From JABDBE01 sp049585795 (GTDB taxonomy: Bacteria > Acidobacteriota > Terriglobia > Terriglobales > Acidobacteriaceae), in the NCBI GenBank assembly GCA_049585795.1, contig JBAVAQ010000019.1, positions 1 through 64,000 of the forward strand: a stretch of DNA of 64,000 bases, written 5' to 3'. The notes below the pieces were generated by a model. The model saw only the letters and a list, made by a program, of their open reading frames with translations. It was not told where the DNA came from and ran no database searches. Made by a program: the position numbers and the translations under genes. Shown one piece after another: positions 1-9,277 of the stretch; the stretch's first letter is position 1, and every line of letters begins with the position of its first letter.

Positions 1-1158
1 CGCGGTGTCGACGATCAGCCGGTTTGTTTCCACAGCCCTCCGTAAATTCTCTTGGGACTGTTTCTGATCCTCAATGTCGGTGGATGTACACACAAACCGA
101 AGGAGATTTCCCTCCGCATCACGTAACGCCGCGGCTCGATTGAGATGCCAGCGGTATGCCCCGTCCTGCACGCGGCGAAACCTCGCTTCCATTGTAAAAT
201 CCTGCCCCGAGCGTATCCCGTCGCGAATGCTCTTTGACGCTGTTTCTCGATCCTCAGGGTGGATCGCAGTCATCCACGCCTCGGAATTTGATTGGACGTA
301 ATCGAGTGCCTGACCGGAGTATTCCAGCCAGTTTCGGTTCACGAAATCTGGCGTCCCATCAGGCCTGAGCGTCCACGCCGCTACAGGGATGTGTTGAAGG
401 AGGCCAACCTGGAACTGAAGATCTTCGTTGGCTTCGGCAAGTTCACGGGTGCTACGCTCCAACTCCTGGGTCCGAACTCGAACCTGTGTCTCCAACCCGT
501 TTGCCAGTTCGCGCACTGCTGTTTCCGCTTTTTCGCGCGCTGCGTTTTCCAATTTGAGGTTCTCAATCGACGCTAGGACCTGACATGCCGCTGACGCGAA
601 ACGGCTCGTGCGTTCGAGCAGCCTTAGGTCCTCGGCGTCGAATCTGCGACGATTGTCGTGTGCGAACGCCCAAATTGTACCCACCGGCTTACCGTTTGCG
701 TAAAACGGAACAAAGAGCCCTTCCTCGGTTACGGGCATGGTCCTGCTGAAATTCAGATAACGCCGCTCCCAATGGGTGAATAGCATCGGAACATTGCGAT
801 CGAGCACTTCGCCGCATGGGCAGGAATTGCGCGGCACATTGGAGCCGACGTGGGGCCGCCACGCGCCGGCAATCGCTGCCCAGTAGAACCTCTTTCCGTC
901 TTTCGTCAGCAGACTTAGGCCGGCAGAATCCGCACGCAACAGCTCGAAGACTTTATCAGCCAACGTTTGCAAAATGGTACCTGGGGAGTCAGCCAGGGCG
1001 TTGGCGAGTGCGACAAGTGCTCGATTCTCCATCTCGTAGTCGGGCGAACGCGATGGGCGATTCCGCAATTCCTGGGTGCGAAGAATCGATTCCAAAGGAA
1101 CCCCGGGAATTGGAGTTTCCAGTAGAAAATCATCTCGCAAATTAACGGGATCGGTCAC
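1..1158 (-). CDS. GAF-PAS sensor protein, C-terminal part cut off by window edge
   Basis: The reading frame is open from a GTG at 1158 to the window edge (386 codons seen, no stop), so the output domain is missing. GTG is preferred because GGAGG lies about 5 nt upstream. Residues about 45-200 form a GAF domain, with a CPCG stretch and an ending of the type GLFVPFYANGKPVGTIWAF. Residues 205-250 look coiled-coil, and a PAS/PAC domain fills about 250-370 (HPEDRE, then YRWHLNRAAALRD and STDIEDQK, a typical PAC end). This order is usual for cytoplasmic hybrid or histidine kinases, so a kinase domain probably follows outside the window. No membrane segment is visible. The ligand cannot be told from sequence. 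Confidence 0.85.
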   Translation of the reverse strand, partial: MTDPVNLRDDFLLETPIPGVPLESILRTQELRNRPSRSPDYEMENRALVALANALADSPGTILQTLADKVFELLRADSAGLSLLTKDGKRFYWAAIAGAWRPHVGSNVPRNSCPCGEVLDRNVPMLFTHWERRYLNFSRTMPVTEEGLFVPFYANGKPVGTIWAFAHDNRRRFDAEDLRLLERTSRFASAACQVLASIENLKLENAAREKAETAVRELANGLETQVRVRTQELERSTRELAEANEDLQFQVGLLQHIPVAAWTLRPDGTPDFVNRNWLEYSGQALDYVQSNSEAWMTAIHPEDRETASKSIRDGIRSGQDFTMEARFRRVQDGAYRWHLNRAAALRDAEGNLLRFVCTSTDIEDQKQSQENLRRAVETNRLIVDTA

Positions 1159-1754
1159 GTTTCACCTCCACGCAGAACTTGTTCCCGCATTCAGCGTCAA
1201 TGCCCTATTCATTGGAAGGAGCCACCACGAGCGGGGTCCATGGTGGAATCCTCGCGTATTGATGTCCTGGCAGGCGGGTCTGCGGTCAAGATCTAAGCGA
1301 CTCGGACGGTTGATCCTTGTGCGGTAGCCTCTATGGCTAGCGACACCTTTTGCAGAAGAGAACCCGCGCGAATACGAAATTTTTTCCCAGCCCGCGCGGA
1401 ATGTCCATCCGTACTTTACTGTAGCCCGCATGTGATTTGAGCATTAGCCCCGCCGGCATAAGGGTGTCACTTGCTCTGCAGGCCACATAAAAATGCAAAT
1501 GTAGCTCCCGGACTCTTTCGCTGTTGCCCGCAAGCCTCCGTGGTGAGCCTCGATGATGGAGCGGTTGATCGATCGTCCAATTCCCATACCCTCGTTCTTC
1601 CTTCGTGGCGGCACACTCATGCAAAGGTATCAATTCATACCCTTGTCTAATAGTTTCCGCTCGGCCCCTCTGGTTCAATAACTATCAAGCGAGACGAGTT
1701 CAAGCACGAACTCTCCATCGCAAACTGTCGGAACAATTGCAAGGAGAAACTCTT
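1159..1754. other. 596-bp spacer between divergent genes
   Basis: It separates the minus-strand sensor from the plus-strand HbpS gene, so it should hold both promoters. The only structure I see is one copy of the ATCGTCCAATT core at 1572-1582 and the weak regulon site at 1622-1653. No convincing gene was found on either strand. Confidence 0.5.
1622..1653 (+). promoter_or_regulatory. Weak member of the ATACYATCGTC regulatory motif family
   Basis: AAAGGTAT, six bases, ATACCCTTGTCTAATAG. It matches the site at 24808 in the left AAAGGTA half, in ATACC and in the spacing to TGTCT. It ends about 100 bp before the ATG of the HbpS-like gene, the same distance as at 24808. A second exact ATCGTCCAATT core lies at 1572-1582. 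This is the least certain of the five sites. Confidence 0.4.
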
Positions 1755-2300
1755 ATGACAATGACAATAACAAGAATCATCTCAATTGGGATTATTTGTG
1801 GCGCCGCCGCCCTGACCGGGGCTGCGCCCTCTGCACTGTCACAAACAACATCACAGACAACCGACTATCGCTATTCACTGCCCCTCAATGTCGCGGTTGA
1901 AGCCGCGACCGAAGCCGTTCGTGTGTGCGCCCAACACGGATATCAAGTGAGCGCAACCGTCGTCGACATGGATGGGGTGCGGCAGGTAGACCTTCGCGGT
2001 GATGGCGCCACCATTCATACAGCGGAATCGAGTTATGACAAGGCGTATACGGTGGTCACGCTAGGGCCGATCTTCGACTTCGATACGTCCGGCAAGTTCT
2101 TCGAGCTGACGAAGATCAGTCCCTATGCGCCGCGGCTTTCCACCATGCATAACGTCATGGCGCTTCCAGGCGCAGTGGCGTTCAAGTCGAAGAACGCCAT
2201 CGTAGGCGCTCTGGGCGTGGGAGGCGCTCCCGGCGGAGACAAGGACGAAGTCTGCGCCCAGGCTGGTGTGGCGAAGGTCGCCGACCGGCTTCCACGTTGA
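1755..2300 (+). CDS. Secreted heme-binding HbpS/GlcG family protein
   Basis: This 181-residue protein starts at the ATG that follows AAGGAG by 8 nt. Residues 1-30 form a signal peptide ending near ALSQ, so export is predicted. The rest is the HbpS/GlcG domain (PF03928): an alpha helix with AVEAATEAVRVCAQHG, then the strand SATVVDMDGVRQVDLRGDGA, and the late glycine-rich loop GALGVGGAPGGDKDEVCAQAG. In Streptomyces, HbpS binds heme and senses redox stress with a two-component system; many homologues have no assigned role. A weak copy of the regulon motif lies upstream, and a second cytoplasmic family member at 24944 has a clear copy. The substrate is inferred from the family only. Confidence 0.85.
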   Translation: MTMTITRIISIGIICGAAALTGAAPSALSQTTSQTTDYRYSLPLNVAVEAATEAVRVCAQHGYQVSATVVDMDGVRQVDLRGDGATIHTAESSYDKAYTVVTLGPIFDFDTSGKFFELTKISPYAPRLSTMHNVMALPGAVAFKSKNAIVGALGVGGAPGGDKDEVCAQAGVAKVADRLPR

Positions 2301-2355
2301 GCATCACTGAAGTCCAGGCTCATGGGATCCATGAATCGGAAGAAAAGGAGGAGTC

Positions 2356-3300
2356 ATGGAAGGCGCAGCAGCGCGGGATGCAGGGTGGCCTAACGCGGGC
2401 CAAAGTGATCTGCACGAAGGCGAAGTCGGCACCATCGCTTCCCCTCTAGCAGAACGTCTGGAATGCGTGATTCGCACCCGCGCTTCTGGCTTAATCGCAG
2501 CTGTGACGGCAACACAAAATGAACGTGCGCCAGAGCACCGACCACCGCATGCATTCGACTGGCTGCTCGTGGCTGTTCTGAGCATGACGGCGGGTTCGGT
2601 CGACCTTATCGGATTCCTTGCATTCGGAGGATTGTTTACCGCGCACGTTACGGGAAACATAGTCATCCTTGCCGCCCATTCCATAACCGGGGGCTTTAGC
2701 CGTATCGGACCGCTCATTGCGGTTCCAGTTTTCATCGTGGTCTTGGGGACCGTCGTTTGGTTGTTCGAGGACAAGCCAAAGCATCAGACCTTGCGAGTTT
2801 TGCTGATCCTACATGCTGCACTACTGACTGGATTCTTCGCGGTTTCGGCCGCGTTTGGTCCCTTCGCGAATCCCGGAGGCGCAGCGGCAGCGTCTGTCGG
2901 GATGCTCGCGGTTGCAGCGATGGCCACTCAAAATGCGCTGGTCAAACTCGATCTGCCAGGTTTCCCTACGACGGCGGTGCTCACCACGAATACTGTCCAG
3001 TTGACCATCGAGCTTACAACTCTAGTGCGCGGCAATAGCTTACCTGACAAAATGGCCCTAGCTCGGCGCCGTATTCGGATGACTCTCCCGGCGTTCGCGG
3101 GTTTCATTGCGGGTTGTACGACGGGCGGGTTGCTCGAAGTGCACTTCGGACTGCGGGCTTTGGCATTTCCGGTTGTGCTGGCAGTACTTGCACTACCGTT
3201 GAGTGAGTACATCATAAGAACGGTTCTGACGACGAAAGCTAACTTCGCTTGCGCCGTCTCCACGGCTGATGCGAAAGCAACAATCGATAACTTCGTCTAG
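2356..3300 (+). CDS. YoaK/DUF1275 family membrane protein
   Basis: The ATG follows AAAGGAGGAG by a few bases. The first ~75 residues are polar and unusually long for the family. The body then shows the family opening DWLLVAVLSMTAGSVDLIGF with FGGLFTAHVTGNIVILAA, followed by about five more hydrophobic helices. DUF1275 (YoaK) proteins are six-helix inner-membrane proteins of unknown transport role. The gene follows the HbpS-like gene by 55 bp in the same direction, so the two could share a transcript. A start nearer the first helix is possible, but the strong ribosome site favours 2356. Confidence 0.85.
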   Translation: MEGAAARDAGWPNAGQSDLHEGEVGTIASPLAERLECVIRTRASGLIAAVTATQNERAPEHRPPHAFDWLLVAVLSMTAGSVDLIGFLAFGGLFTAHVTGNIVILAAHSITGGFSRIGPLIAVPVFIVVLGTVVWLFEDKPKHQTLRVLLILHAALLTGFFAVSAAFGPFANPGGAAAASVGMLAVAAMATQNALVKLDLPGFPTTAVLTTNTVQLTIELTTLVRGNSLPDKMALARRRIRMTLPAFAGFIAGCTTGGLLEVHFGLRALAFPVVLAVLALPLSEYIIRTVLTTKANFACAVSTADAKATIDNFV

Positions 3301-3368
3301 TAGTTTCAAAGCTCATGGCTTCAACCAGAATTGTGTATGGAATCAAAATTCTAAAGAGGAGGTTTTGT

Positions 3369-3848
3369 ATGTCAGACAACAGACAAGCAAGCACCGTGGA
3401 AGCACAACGAGGTATCGTTCGACCTCATCAACCGGGCCAGGATGTTTTCAGATCGATCCTGCCGGAAGAAATCGACTGGAAACCTTTCCCGTCGTTCCCT
3501 CGTTCGGTTCTCCTGGCAGTCGTTGTCGGTCAGCCCTCGGAGGCCGGGCCGTACACCATCAGGGTGAAAGCGCCGCACGGCGCGAAGTTGATGCCACACC
3601 GGCACCCGGAGGATCGAGTCTACACAGTTATTTCAGGCGTTTTCTACATCGGCCTGGGCGATCAGTTCGACGCCGATAAGCTGCAGGCATATCCGGCCGG
3701 TAGCGTCATCGTTCTACCCGGCAATACATCCCATTTTCATTGGGCGAAATCCAGCGAGTACATCACACAAGTTTCGGCGATTGGGCCGCTTGGTCTTGAA
3801 TACCTAAACTCGAAAGACGATCCGCGAAACCAGCAGCCTGGGAGTTGA
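3369..3848 (+). CDS. Cupin-domain protein
   Basis: The start at 3369 follows AAAGAGGAGG. The 159-residue protein has one cupin barrel: metal ligands of motif 1 appear in LMPHRHPEDRVYTVISGVFYIGLGD and motif 2 in YPAGSVIVLPGNTSHFHWAK, giving a plausible His/His/Glu or Asp/His site. The family includes ChrR-like and small-molecule-binding cupins, and the substrate cannot be assigned. There is no signal peptide. It lies between the YoaK gene and poxB in a run of stress-type genes, about 70 bp after the former, and may belong to the same transcript. Confidence 0.8.
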   Translation: MSDNRQASTVEAQRGIVRPHQPGQDVFRSILPEEIDWKPFPSFPRSVLLAVVVGQPSEAGPYTIRVKAPHGAKLMPHRHPEDRVYTVISGVFYIGLGDQFDADKLQAYPAGSVIVLPGNTSHFHWAKSSEYITQVSAIGPLGLEYLNSKDDPRNQQPGS

Positions 3849-4060
3849 GCCCAACTACTTAAGTGTCTAGAAGCAGAAGCTCGTTTTCGCATATCTGTGT
3901 CGAGTGTTGATGGAATGGGAGTATGAAGAGCTCGTCACTTCGACGCTTGCCAAGGGTATCGCAACTGTACCTAAACCCGAGCGCTGTATGAGCAGCCAAG
4001 TTCTTAGTTTCGCTGCGGATCGGCGCGAATTGAACGACATCTCAATGGAGGTAATAGGCG

Positions 4061-5419
4061 ATGGCACATCGAGTGGCAGATGAATTGATTAGCAGACTGG
4101 TTGAAGCGGGTGTTGAAAGACTTTACGGCGTCGTCGGCGACAGCCTGAATCCGGTGACGGACGCTTTGCGAATAAATGGCAAAGTTAAGTGGATTCACGT
4201 GCGCCACGAAGAAACTGCCGCGTTTGCGGCGGGCGCCGAGGCTCAGCTCAGCGGGAAACTCGCGGCCTGCGGTGGCAGCTGCGGGCCCGGTAACCTTCAC
4301 CTGATCAACGGACTCTTCGATGCTCATCGCAGCAATGCTCCAGTACTCGCGATCGCATCGCATATTCCAAGTAGCGAGATCGGCACTGGATATCTCCAGG
4401 AAACTCATCCGGAAATTCTTTTCAAAGAATGCAGTCACTACTGTGAGCTGATTTCGAATCCGAAGCAGTTTGAGCGTGTTCTTCACATCGCCATGCAGAG
4501 TGCAGTCGGAAAAGGCGGAGTAGCCGTAGTCGTGTTGCCCGGCGACGTGTCTGACATGGAGATTGCGAAGGATGGCTCTCCTCGTTCCGTGGTCCAGCAA
4601 AGGCCCTCCATCCGCCCCTGTGAAAAGGACTTGGCGCAACTGGCGGAGTTGATTAATTCTTCAAAAAAGGTGGCCCTCTTCTGCGGGATCGGGTGTGCCG
4701 GTGCCCACGATGAGCTAATGGCTCTGGCTGACAAGTTGAAGTCTCCCGTCGGCCATTCGTACCGCGGGAAACCGTTCGTCGAGTTCGACAACCCGTTTGA
4801 TGTCGGAATGAGTGGACTCCTTGGATTCGGCGCGGCGTACCAGGCCATGCACGAATGCGACCTGCTGCTGCTCTTGGGCACTGATTTTCCCTATAGCAAA
4901 TTCCTGCCAACCAAACCCAAGATTGTACAGGTTGACATTAGAGTCGAGAACTTGGGCCGACGAAGCAAACTGGATCTCGGATTATGGGGCGATATCGGCG
5001 AAACTATCCGCGCGCTACTCCCGATGATCGAAGCCAAGTCGGATCGCTCGTGTTTGGACGCGATGCTCCGTAATCATAAAGAGTCGCTTCGGCGACTACA
5101 TGCCTACGTAAATCACGTTGGAAAACGGACACCCATGCACCCTGAGCCCGTCGCGGCTGCGCTCAGTGAGATTGCGGCGGACGATGCGATCTTTACTGCT
5201 GATACGGGCATGTGTAACGTCTGGTCCTCCCGGTACATTCGAGCGACGAAGGACCGGCGCTTGATCGGCTCCTTCACCCACGGGTCCATGGCGAACGCAC
5301 TCCCTCAGGCCATTGGTGCCCAACTTTGCTATCCCGGAAGACAGGTAATCGCAATGGCGGGAGATGGCGGCCTCGCCATGCTCATGGGCGAGTTGTTGAC
5401 GGTGACACAGTACGCCTGA
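4061..5419 (+). pseudogene. poxB: Pyruvate dehydrogenase (quinone) / pyruvate oxidase, N-terminal 452 codons
   Basis: It encodes the thiamine-dependent pyruvate oxidase fold: the catalytic Glu region VRHEETAAFAAGA, GGSCGPGNLHLINGLFDAH, a central FAD-type domain, then GDGGLAMLMGELLTVTQY and an immediate stop. GDG opens the GDG...NN Mg-thiamine motif, but the matching NN and the rest of the enzyme are missing here. They lie on the other strand at 5583-5954. 452 plus about 123 residues gives about 575, close to the 572 of E. coli PoxB, so the gene was probably cut by an inversion. AATGGAGGTAATAGGCG before the ATG gives a good ribosome site. As it stands the product should be inactive. Confidence 0.85.
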
Positions 5420-5582
5420 GCCACGTCTCCCGTTTTCGATAAAGTAGGATGCAGTCGGAGTTGCCTGCGGTCTAACCAAGCCATTCGTGTGTCGGCGACG
5501 CGGAGGAGAATCGATCCTACGGGCCAACAATAAGGACAGGCTCGGAAGCACCTGCACGGCGCCGGAGTGCGGGAGAAAGTTC

Positions 5583-5960
5583 TCATATATTCCGAATGTT
5601 GGTTTCAATTGTGTCTACAACCTCGTCGATACCACCAGCGAGGACCAGTTTTCCCATGGCGACTGCGAAGCCAACGACTTGGTCCGCCTCGATATGGGAC
5701 GGCAGAGAAAGCGCATTTGGATCGGTGACCACATCAATGAGCGCCGGACCCGAATGCTGAAGCGCTTGCTTCAGTCCAGAAGACAGATCGGCTGGGTTTT
5801 CGATTCTTACCCCCATCATCCCGATCGCTTCAGCCAGCTTCGCAAAATTCCGGTTCTTCAAATCCGTCTGATAGTCGGGTATTCCATCGACTTCCATCTC
5901 CAGTTTCACCATTCCGAGAGCGCTGTTGTTGAAGACTACGATCTTGATCGGGAGGCCACC
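5583..5960 (-). pseudogene. poxB: poxB C-terminal part, inverted
   Basis: On the minus strand from about 5954 the frame reads LPIKIVVFNNSALGMVKLEM, the NN half of the thiamine motif, through VVTDPNALSLPSH to the stop at 5583. This is the expected continuation of the plus-strand poxB that ends at 5419. The frame stays open upstream to 6032, but that part (QRQRGG and before) is antisense to the HAD gene and has no PoxB character. No start or ribosome site belongs to this piece. It is a displaced 3' end and not an independent gene. Confidence 0.8.
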
Positions 5961-6913
5961 ACGTTGGCGTTGGAGGAAGATCCCCAAGGTCAGGCTCCGC
6001 TTCCTTCCTGGAACGAAGGCGCCACGAAGCAAAGCATCTTGAATTTTGTCCGTGGGGTGACCACGCCTAGGATGCTCGCTTCGTCAAACCGGAAGAGCGG
6101 ATCGCCGTCTTCGATAACGACGGGACGCTGTGGAGCGAGCAGCCGATGGCTTTCCAGTTCGCGTTCGGGGTCGATCGCCTGAAGGCGATGGCCCCGCAAC
6201 ATCCCGAATGGAAAGACCAGCAACCCTATGCCTCCGTCCTGCAGGGCGACATGAAGACCTTCGCCGCCGGGGGCATGCGTGCAATCATCGAGCTTGTGAT
6301 GACTACTCACGCTGGCATGACCACGGACGAGTTCTCCAGCATCGTGCACGATTGGCTTGCCAGCGCCACGCATCCCAGATTCAATCGCCCATACACCGAC
6401 CTGATTTTCCAGCCGATGTTAGAGCTGCTTGCCTATCTGCGTGCCAATGGCTTCAAAACGTTTATTGTCTCTGGCGGGGGAGTTGAATTCATGAGGGTAT
6501 GGATGGAGAAGCTATATGGGATCCCGCCCGAACAGGTGGTTGGCAGCAGCATCGTCACCAAGTTCGAAATGGTTGCTGGCGTCCCGGTGCTCACGCGGCT
6601 GCCGGAAGTGGATTTTATAGACGACAATGAGGGCAAGCCCGTCGGTATCAACAAGCACATTGGACGCAGACCCATCGCTGCGTTCGGCAACTCCGACGGC
6701 GATTTGCCGATGCTGCAGTGGGCCGCCGCTGGCACGGGGTCTCGCTTTGGATTGCTCGTTCACCACACCGATTCCGTCCGCGAATATGCTTATCAGCGGT
6801 CGTCACTCGGCAACCTGGACAAGGCTCTGACTGAAGCCGAGGCGAAGGGTTGGACTGTCGTGGACATGAAGCAGGATTGGAATCGGATCTACCCGTTTGA
6901 AGGCCGCACATAG
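5961..6913 (+). pseudogene. HAD-superfamily phosphatase, frameshifted, 5' end lost
   Basis: The mature N-terminus of the family is seen in one frame at about 5990-6066 (LPSWNEGATKQSILNFVRGV). The frame then shifts at about 6066-6070, where a TAG blocks the second frame. From 6071 the second frame gives RIAVFDNDGTLWSEQP (motif I, Asp codons at 6113 and 6119), FIVSGGG (motif II) and GNSDGDLPML (motif IV). An ATG at 6146 would omit motif I. Family members are usually secreted, but no signal peptide remains; the 5' end adjoins the poxB inversion breakpoint. The product is probably non-functional unless the shift is a sequencing error. Confidence 0.75.
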
Positions 6914-6960
6914 CGCGCTCGTTTTTCGGAAATTAGTAGGAAATCTAGGAGGAGGATGAT

Positions 6961-7647
6961 ATGCCCGCCAATTTAGCCACCCTCAACAACGACACGACAT
7001 CAACCACGCTGCAAACCACGATAACGGCCATTGACATCCTGCTGGAGCCGGACGCGACGATGCTCCAGCACGCCGAGGCCAACAACACTCGCCTGCTCAA
7101 GGTCTTCCCGAAAGGTTTCTCCCTGGATGCGATGCACCGTCCGCACGTCTCGATCGTCCAGCGTTTCGTTCGTACTGCGGACCTCGACAAGGTCTATGTC
7201 GCCGTTGGCAAAGTCTTCGCCGGCAATAATGTGAACGGCTTGAAACTCGAAGCCTTCAAGTACTACTACATCCCGAGCAAGGCGATTGGCCTGGCTGGCA
7301 TTGTCGCGAAGTCCACCCCTGAATTGCTCAAGCTGCAGAACGATGTGATTGCGGCCGTGACGCCGTTCACCGTCGAAACCGGCACTTCGGCGGCGTTCTT
7401 CACAACCCCCGATGATCCGGTCATCGACCCGCTCTTGATTGCCTATGTGTCGACATTCGTGCCAGGGGCTTCGGGCGAGCACTACAATCCGCACGTCACC
7501 ACCGGCGTCGCCCTCCGCGAATACCTTGACCAAATGCTGGCCGAGCCGTTCGATCTCTTCACCTTCTCACTCGCGGGCGCTGCCGTTTACCAACTCGGCC
7601 AGTTCGGCACCGCGGCGAAGAAACTCAAGGAATTTGATTTGAAGTGA
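6961..7647 (+). CDS. 2H phosphoesterase-like protein (2'-5' RNA ligase/cyclic phosphodiesterase fold)
   Basis: This is a 228-residue protein whose start follows AGGAGGAGGATAT. It carries two H-x-(S/T) motifs with hydrophobic surroundings, RPHVSIVQRF (His62, Ser64) and NPHVTTGVAL (His178, Thr180), about 115 residues apart and symmetrically placed. This is the hallmark of the 2H phosphoesterase superfamily, whose members act on 2',3'-cyclic phosphates, RNA ends or nucleotide-linked esters. I do not know the substrate. It has no signal peptide, whereas the broken copy that follows at 7757 has one. The assignment rests on motifs only. Confidence 0.6.
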   Translation: MPANLATLNNDTTSTTLQTTITAIDILLEPDATMLQHAEANNTRLLKVFPKGFSLDAMHRPHVSIVQRFVRTADLDKVYVAVGKVFAGNNVNGLKLEAFKYYYIPSKAIGLAGIVAKSTPELLKLQNDVIAAVTPFTVETGTSAAFFTTPDDPVIDPLLIAYVSTFVPGASGEHYNPHVTTGVALREYLDQMLAEPFDLFTFSLAGAAVYQLGQFGTAAKKLKEFDLK

Positions 7648-7756
7648 CCACGCTGCGGGAGAACTCTTGCTTCAATAGCACCAATGGTGCTCGATGCTGG
7701 CTCGTTCTCAGCGGTCCCGCTGAGAAACGTGTTGCTCGTCCGAAAGGTCGGTAATT

Positions 7757-8288
7757 ATGAAAAGAGCCATCTTCACACTGCTGGCTGTTCTGGGATTCGT
7801 TCCAGTTCTCATCCAGCCAGCGAATGCTCAAGCGAACAACACCACAAACGATCAGCTAATCGCCATCGACATCCTGCTGCAGCCGGATCAGACGATGATT
7901 AGCAAGGCCAATGCCGTAAACGCCCGGCCCCGAGAGAACTACCCGGATGGGTATTCACTGGACGCAACGCACGCGCCTACGTCACGCTGCTGCAGCGTTT
8001 CGTGCGAGTGAAGGACTTGGACGCGGTGACTTTGGCGGTCGCCAAGGTTTGCGCCGGGAATCCGCCCATAGGTTTGCAACTGAAAGCGGGGGCTCTCGAT
8101 TATGTAATGTGGGGAGGAGTGGCGGTGACCGTCTTCGTCGTCGAGCGCACGCCCGCACTGATGCAGTTGCACGAAAAGGTGATTGCCGCGGTAGAGCCAT
8201 TTTCAGTGAGCGGCGGAACGAAAGCGGCCTTCGTGGGCGACGACGCCAATTCCGATACCATCGGCTGGGTCGAGCATTTCATTCCCGA
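7757..8288 (+). pseudogene. Second 2H phosphoesterase-like gene, frameshifted and truncated
   Basis: It starts with a signal peptide (FTLLAVLGFVPVLIQPANAQ) and then repeats the start of the 6961 gene: AIDILLQPDQTM versus AIDILLEPDATM, and GYSLDATHAP versus GFSLDAMHRP. At about 7978 one base is missing: CCTACGTCACG stands where CC-N-CACGTCACG would give PHVTLLQRFVR. The other frame continues to FVGDDANSDTIGWVEHFIPDS. Similarity stops at about 8288, before the second H-x-T motif, where the sequence becomes antisense to an inverted gene remnant. The plus-strand frame running on to 8445 is therefore not native. Confidence 0.7.
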
Positions 8289-8665
8289 CTCCAGAAATCG
8301 TATTCCATTTGCCTCAGCTTTTGCTCCAGCATCGTCTTCTGCTGTTGCTTTGTTAACTTCGGAAACAGTAATGCGAATGTTGCTCGAACGCCCCAAGGCA
8401 AAGCTCCTGGAATATGCACCGCATTGCCATAAGCTTGAACGTTGATATTCACCGGCTGAAATCCAAGTTTCATGATTTCTTCCAACTCCGCCACCGAATG
8501 GCAGCGTCCACACGCTTCCGCTGGGCGCTGGAGTGATCCAATTCGCGGTGATGATGGGTTACGTAGTCAAGTACCAGCCCTTTTTCATGTTGTAGTTGAC
8601 GAAGTACTGCAGGAGCATCTGATTGATGTCCGGACGGCTGACCCATGCGCAGATTTTTCTTCAAC
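8289..8665 (-). pseudogene. Remnant of a neuromedin-U-like outer-membrane protein gene
   Basis: Read leftwards, three frames together give RPDINQMLLQYFVNYNMKKG, then WYLTT, then SPIITANW, WTLPFGGGVGR, and finally MKLGFQPVNINVQAYGNAVH and ATFALLFPKL. This is the C-terminal barrel end of the neuromedin-U/COG4313-type outer-membrane proteins common in soil bacteria. At least two frameshifts and the loss of the whole N-terminal part make it a relic. Its 3' end abuts the truncated 2H gene and its 5' end abuts the redoxin gene stop. Confidence 0.5.
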
Positions 8666-8686
8666 ACCAAGTATCAAAGTGCTCTG

Positions 8687-9277
8687 CTACTTCTTCTCTT
8701 CCATACTGGCCCGCTTGTTCCAGCCGTGGAAAGGCGAGAAGTCGCCCGCATTCCATGCTTGGCGGAGTCCAGGAGTACTCAGATCCCAGTCTGGGCGGAT
8801 TTCGCTGGTCGCGACGCGCAGGTCGTGCCAAAGATCGACGACCGACGGACGCCCCCAGAACCAGTAGCCGTTATAGATGCTGTAAATCACGCGGCCCGGC
8901 TTGAGCACGAGCGTATGCGGGATCATCGGATTATGCTCGGGGTCGGTGTACTCCTGGATGTCGAGGTCTTTCTGAACCGTTCGCTCGGGGTCTGAAAGGA
9001 AGGTCCACATGGCTCCGACAGACGCACGGAATTCCTGAAGAGTATGGTGGTCGTCGGTAGAAATTGTGGCGATCTGCGTGTACGCCACCGCGATCTTTGG
9101 GTAGAACGCGGCGAGTTCCAGATGCTGCTGGTGCTCCTTCGGGCAATAGTGGCCGCGCGCAAGCGTGAGGATTAGCGGATCGTCGCCCTGTAGCTCGCTG
9201 AGCTTGCGTAGTTGGCCCGTGTGATCGGGCAATTCGTAGTTGGGGAAAATGCTTCCGGGCACGATATCAGAACGCAT
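8687..9277 (-). CDS. Peroxiredoxin-like AhpC/TSA-family redoxin
   Basis: The start at 9277 (MRSDIVPGSIFPNYELPDHT) follows GAGGAG by 8 nt and begins at the conserved G-x-x-F/P-x-x-x-L-P of the thioredoxin fold; a longer frame to 9322 is less likely. The active-site region reads LARGHYCPKEHQQHL, with a single Cys in the position of the peroxidatic Cys. STDDHHTLQEFRASVGAMWTFLSDP matches the AhpC/TSA fold. Members reduce peroxides or act as thiol oxidoreductases; no resolving Cys is visible. It is divergent from the NTF2-like gene at 9361, with about 80 bp between starts. Confidence 0.75.
   Translation of the reverse strand: MRSDIVPGSIFPNYELPDHTGQLRKLSELQGDDPLILTLARGHYCPKEHQQHLELAAFYPKIAVAYTQIATISTDDHHTLQEFRASVGAMWTFLSDPERTVQKDLDIQEYTDPEHNPMIPHTLVLKPGRVIYSIYNGYWFWGRPSVVDLWHDLRVATSEIRPDWDLSTPGLRQAWNAGDFSPFHGWNKRASMEEKK

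Noticed and set aside
5487..6182. 231-codon plus-strand open frame
   Set aside because: Most of it is antisense to the displaced poxB tail; only its last third is the first frame of the HAD gene.
8002..8445. Full plus-strand frame as one gene
   Set aside because: After about 8288 it runs antisense through the barrel-gene relic, so only the first part is native.
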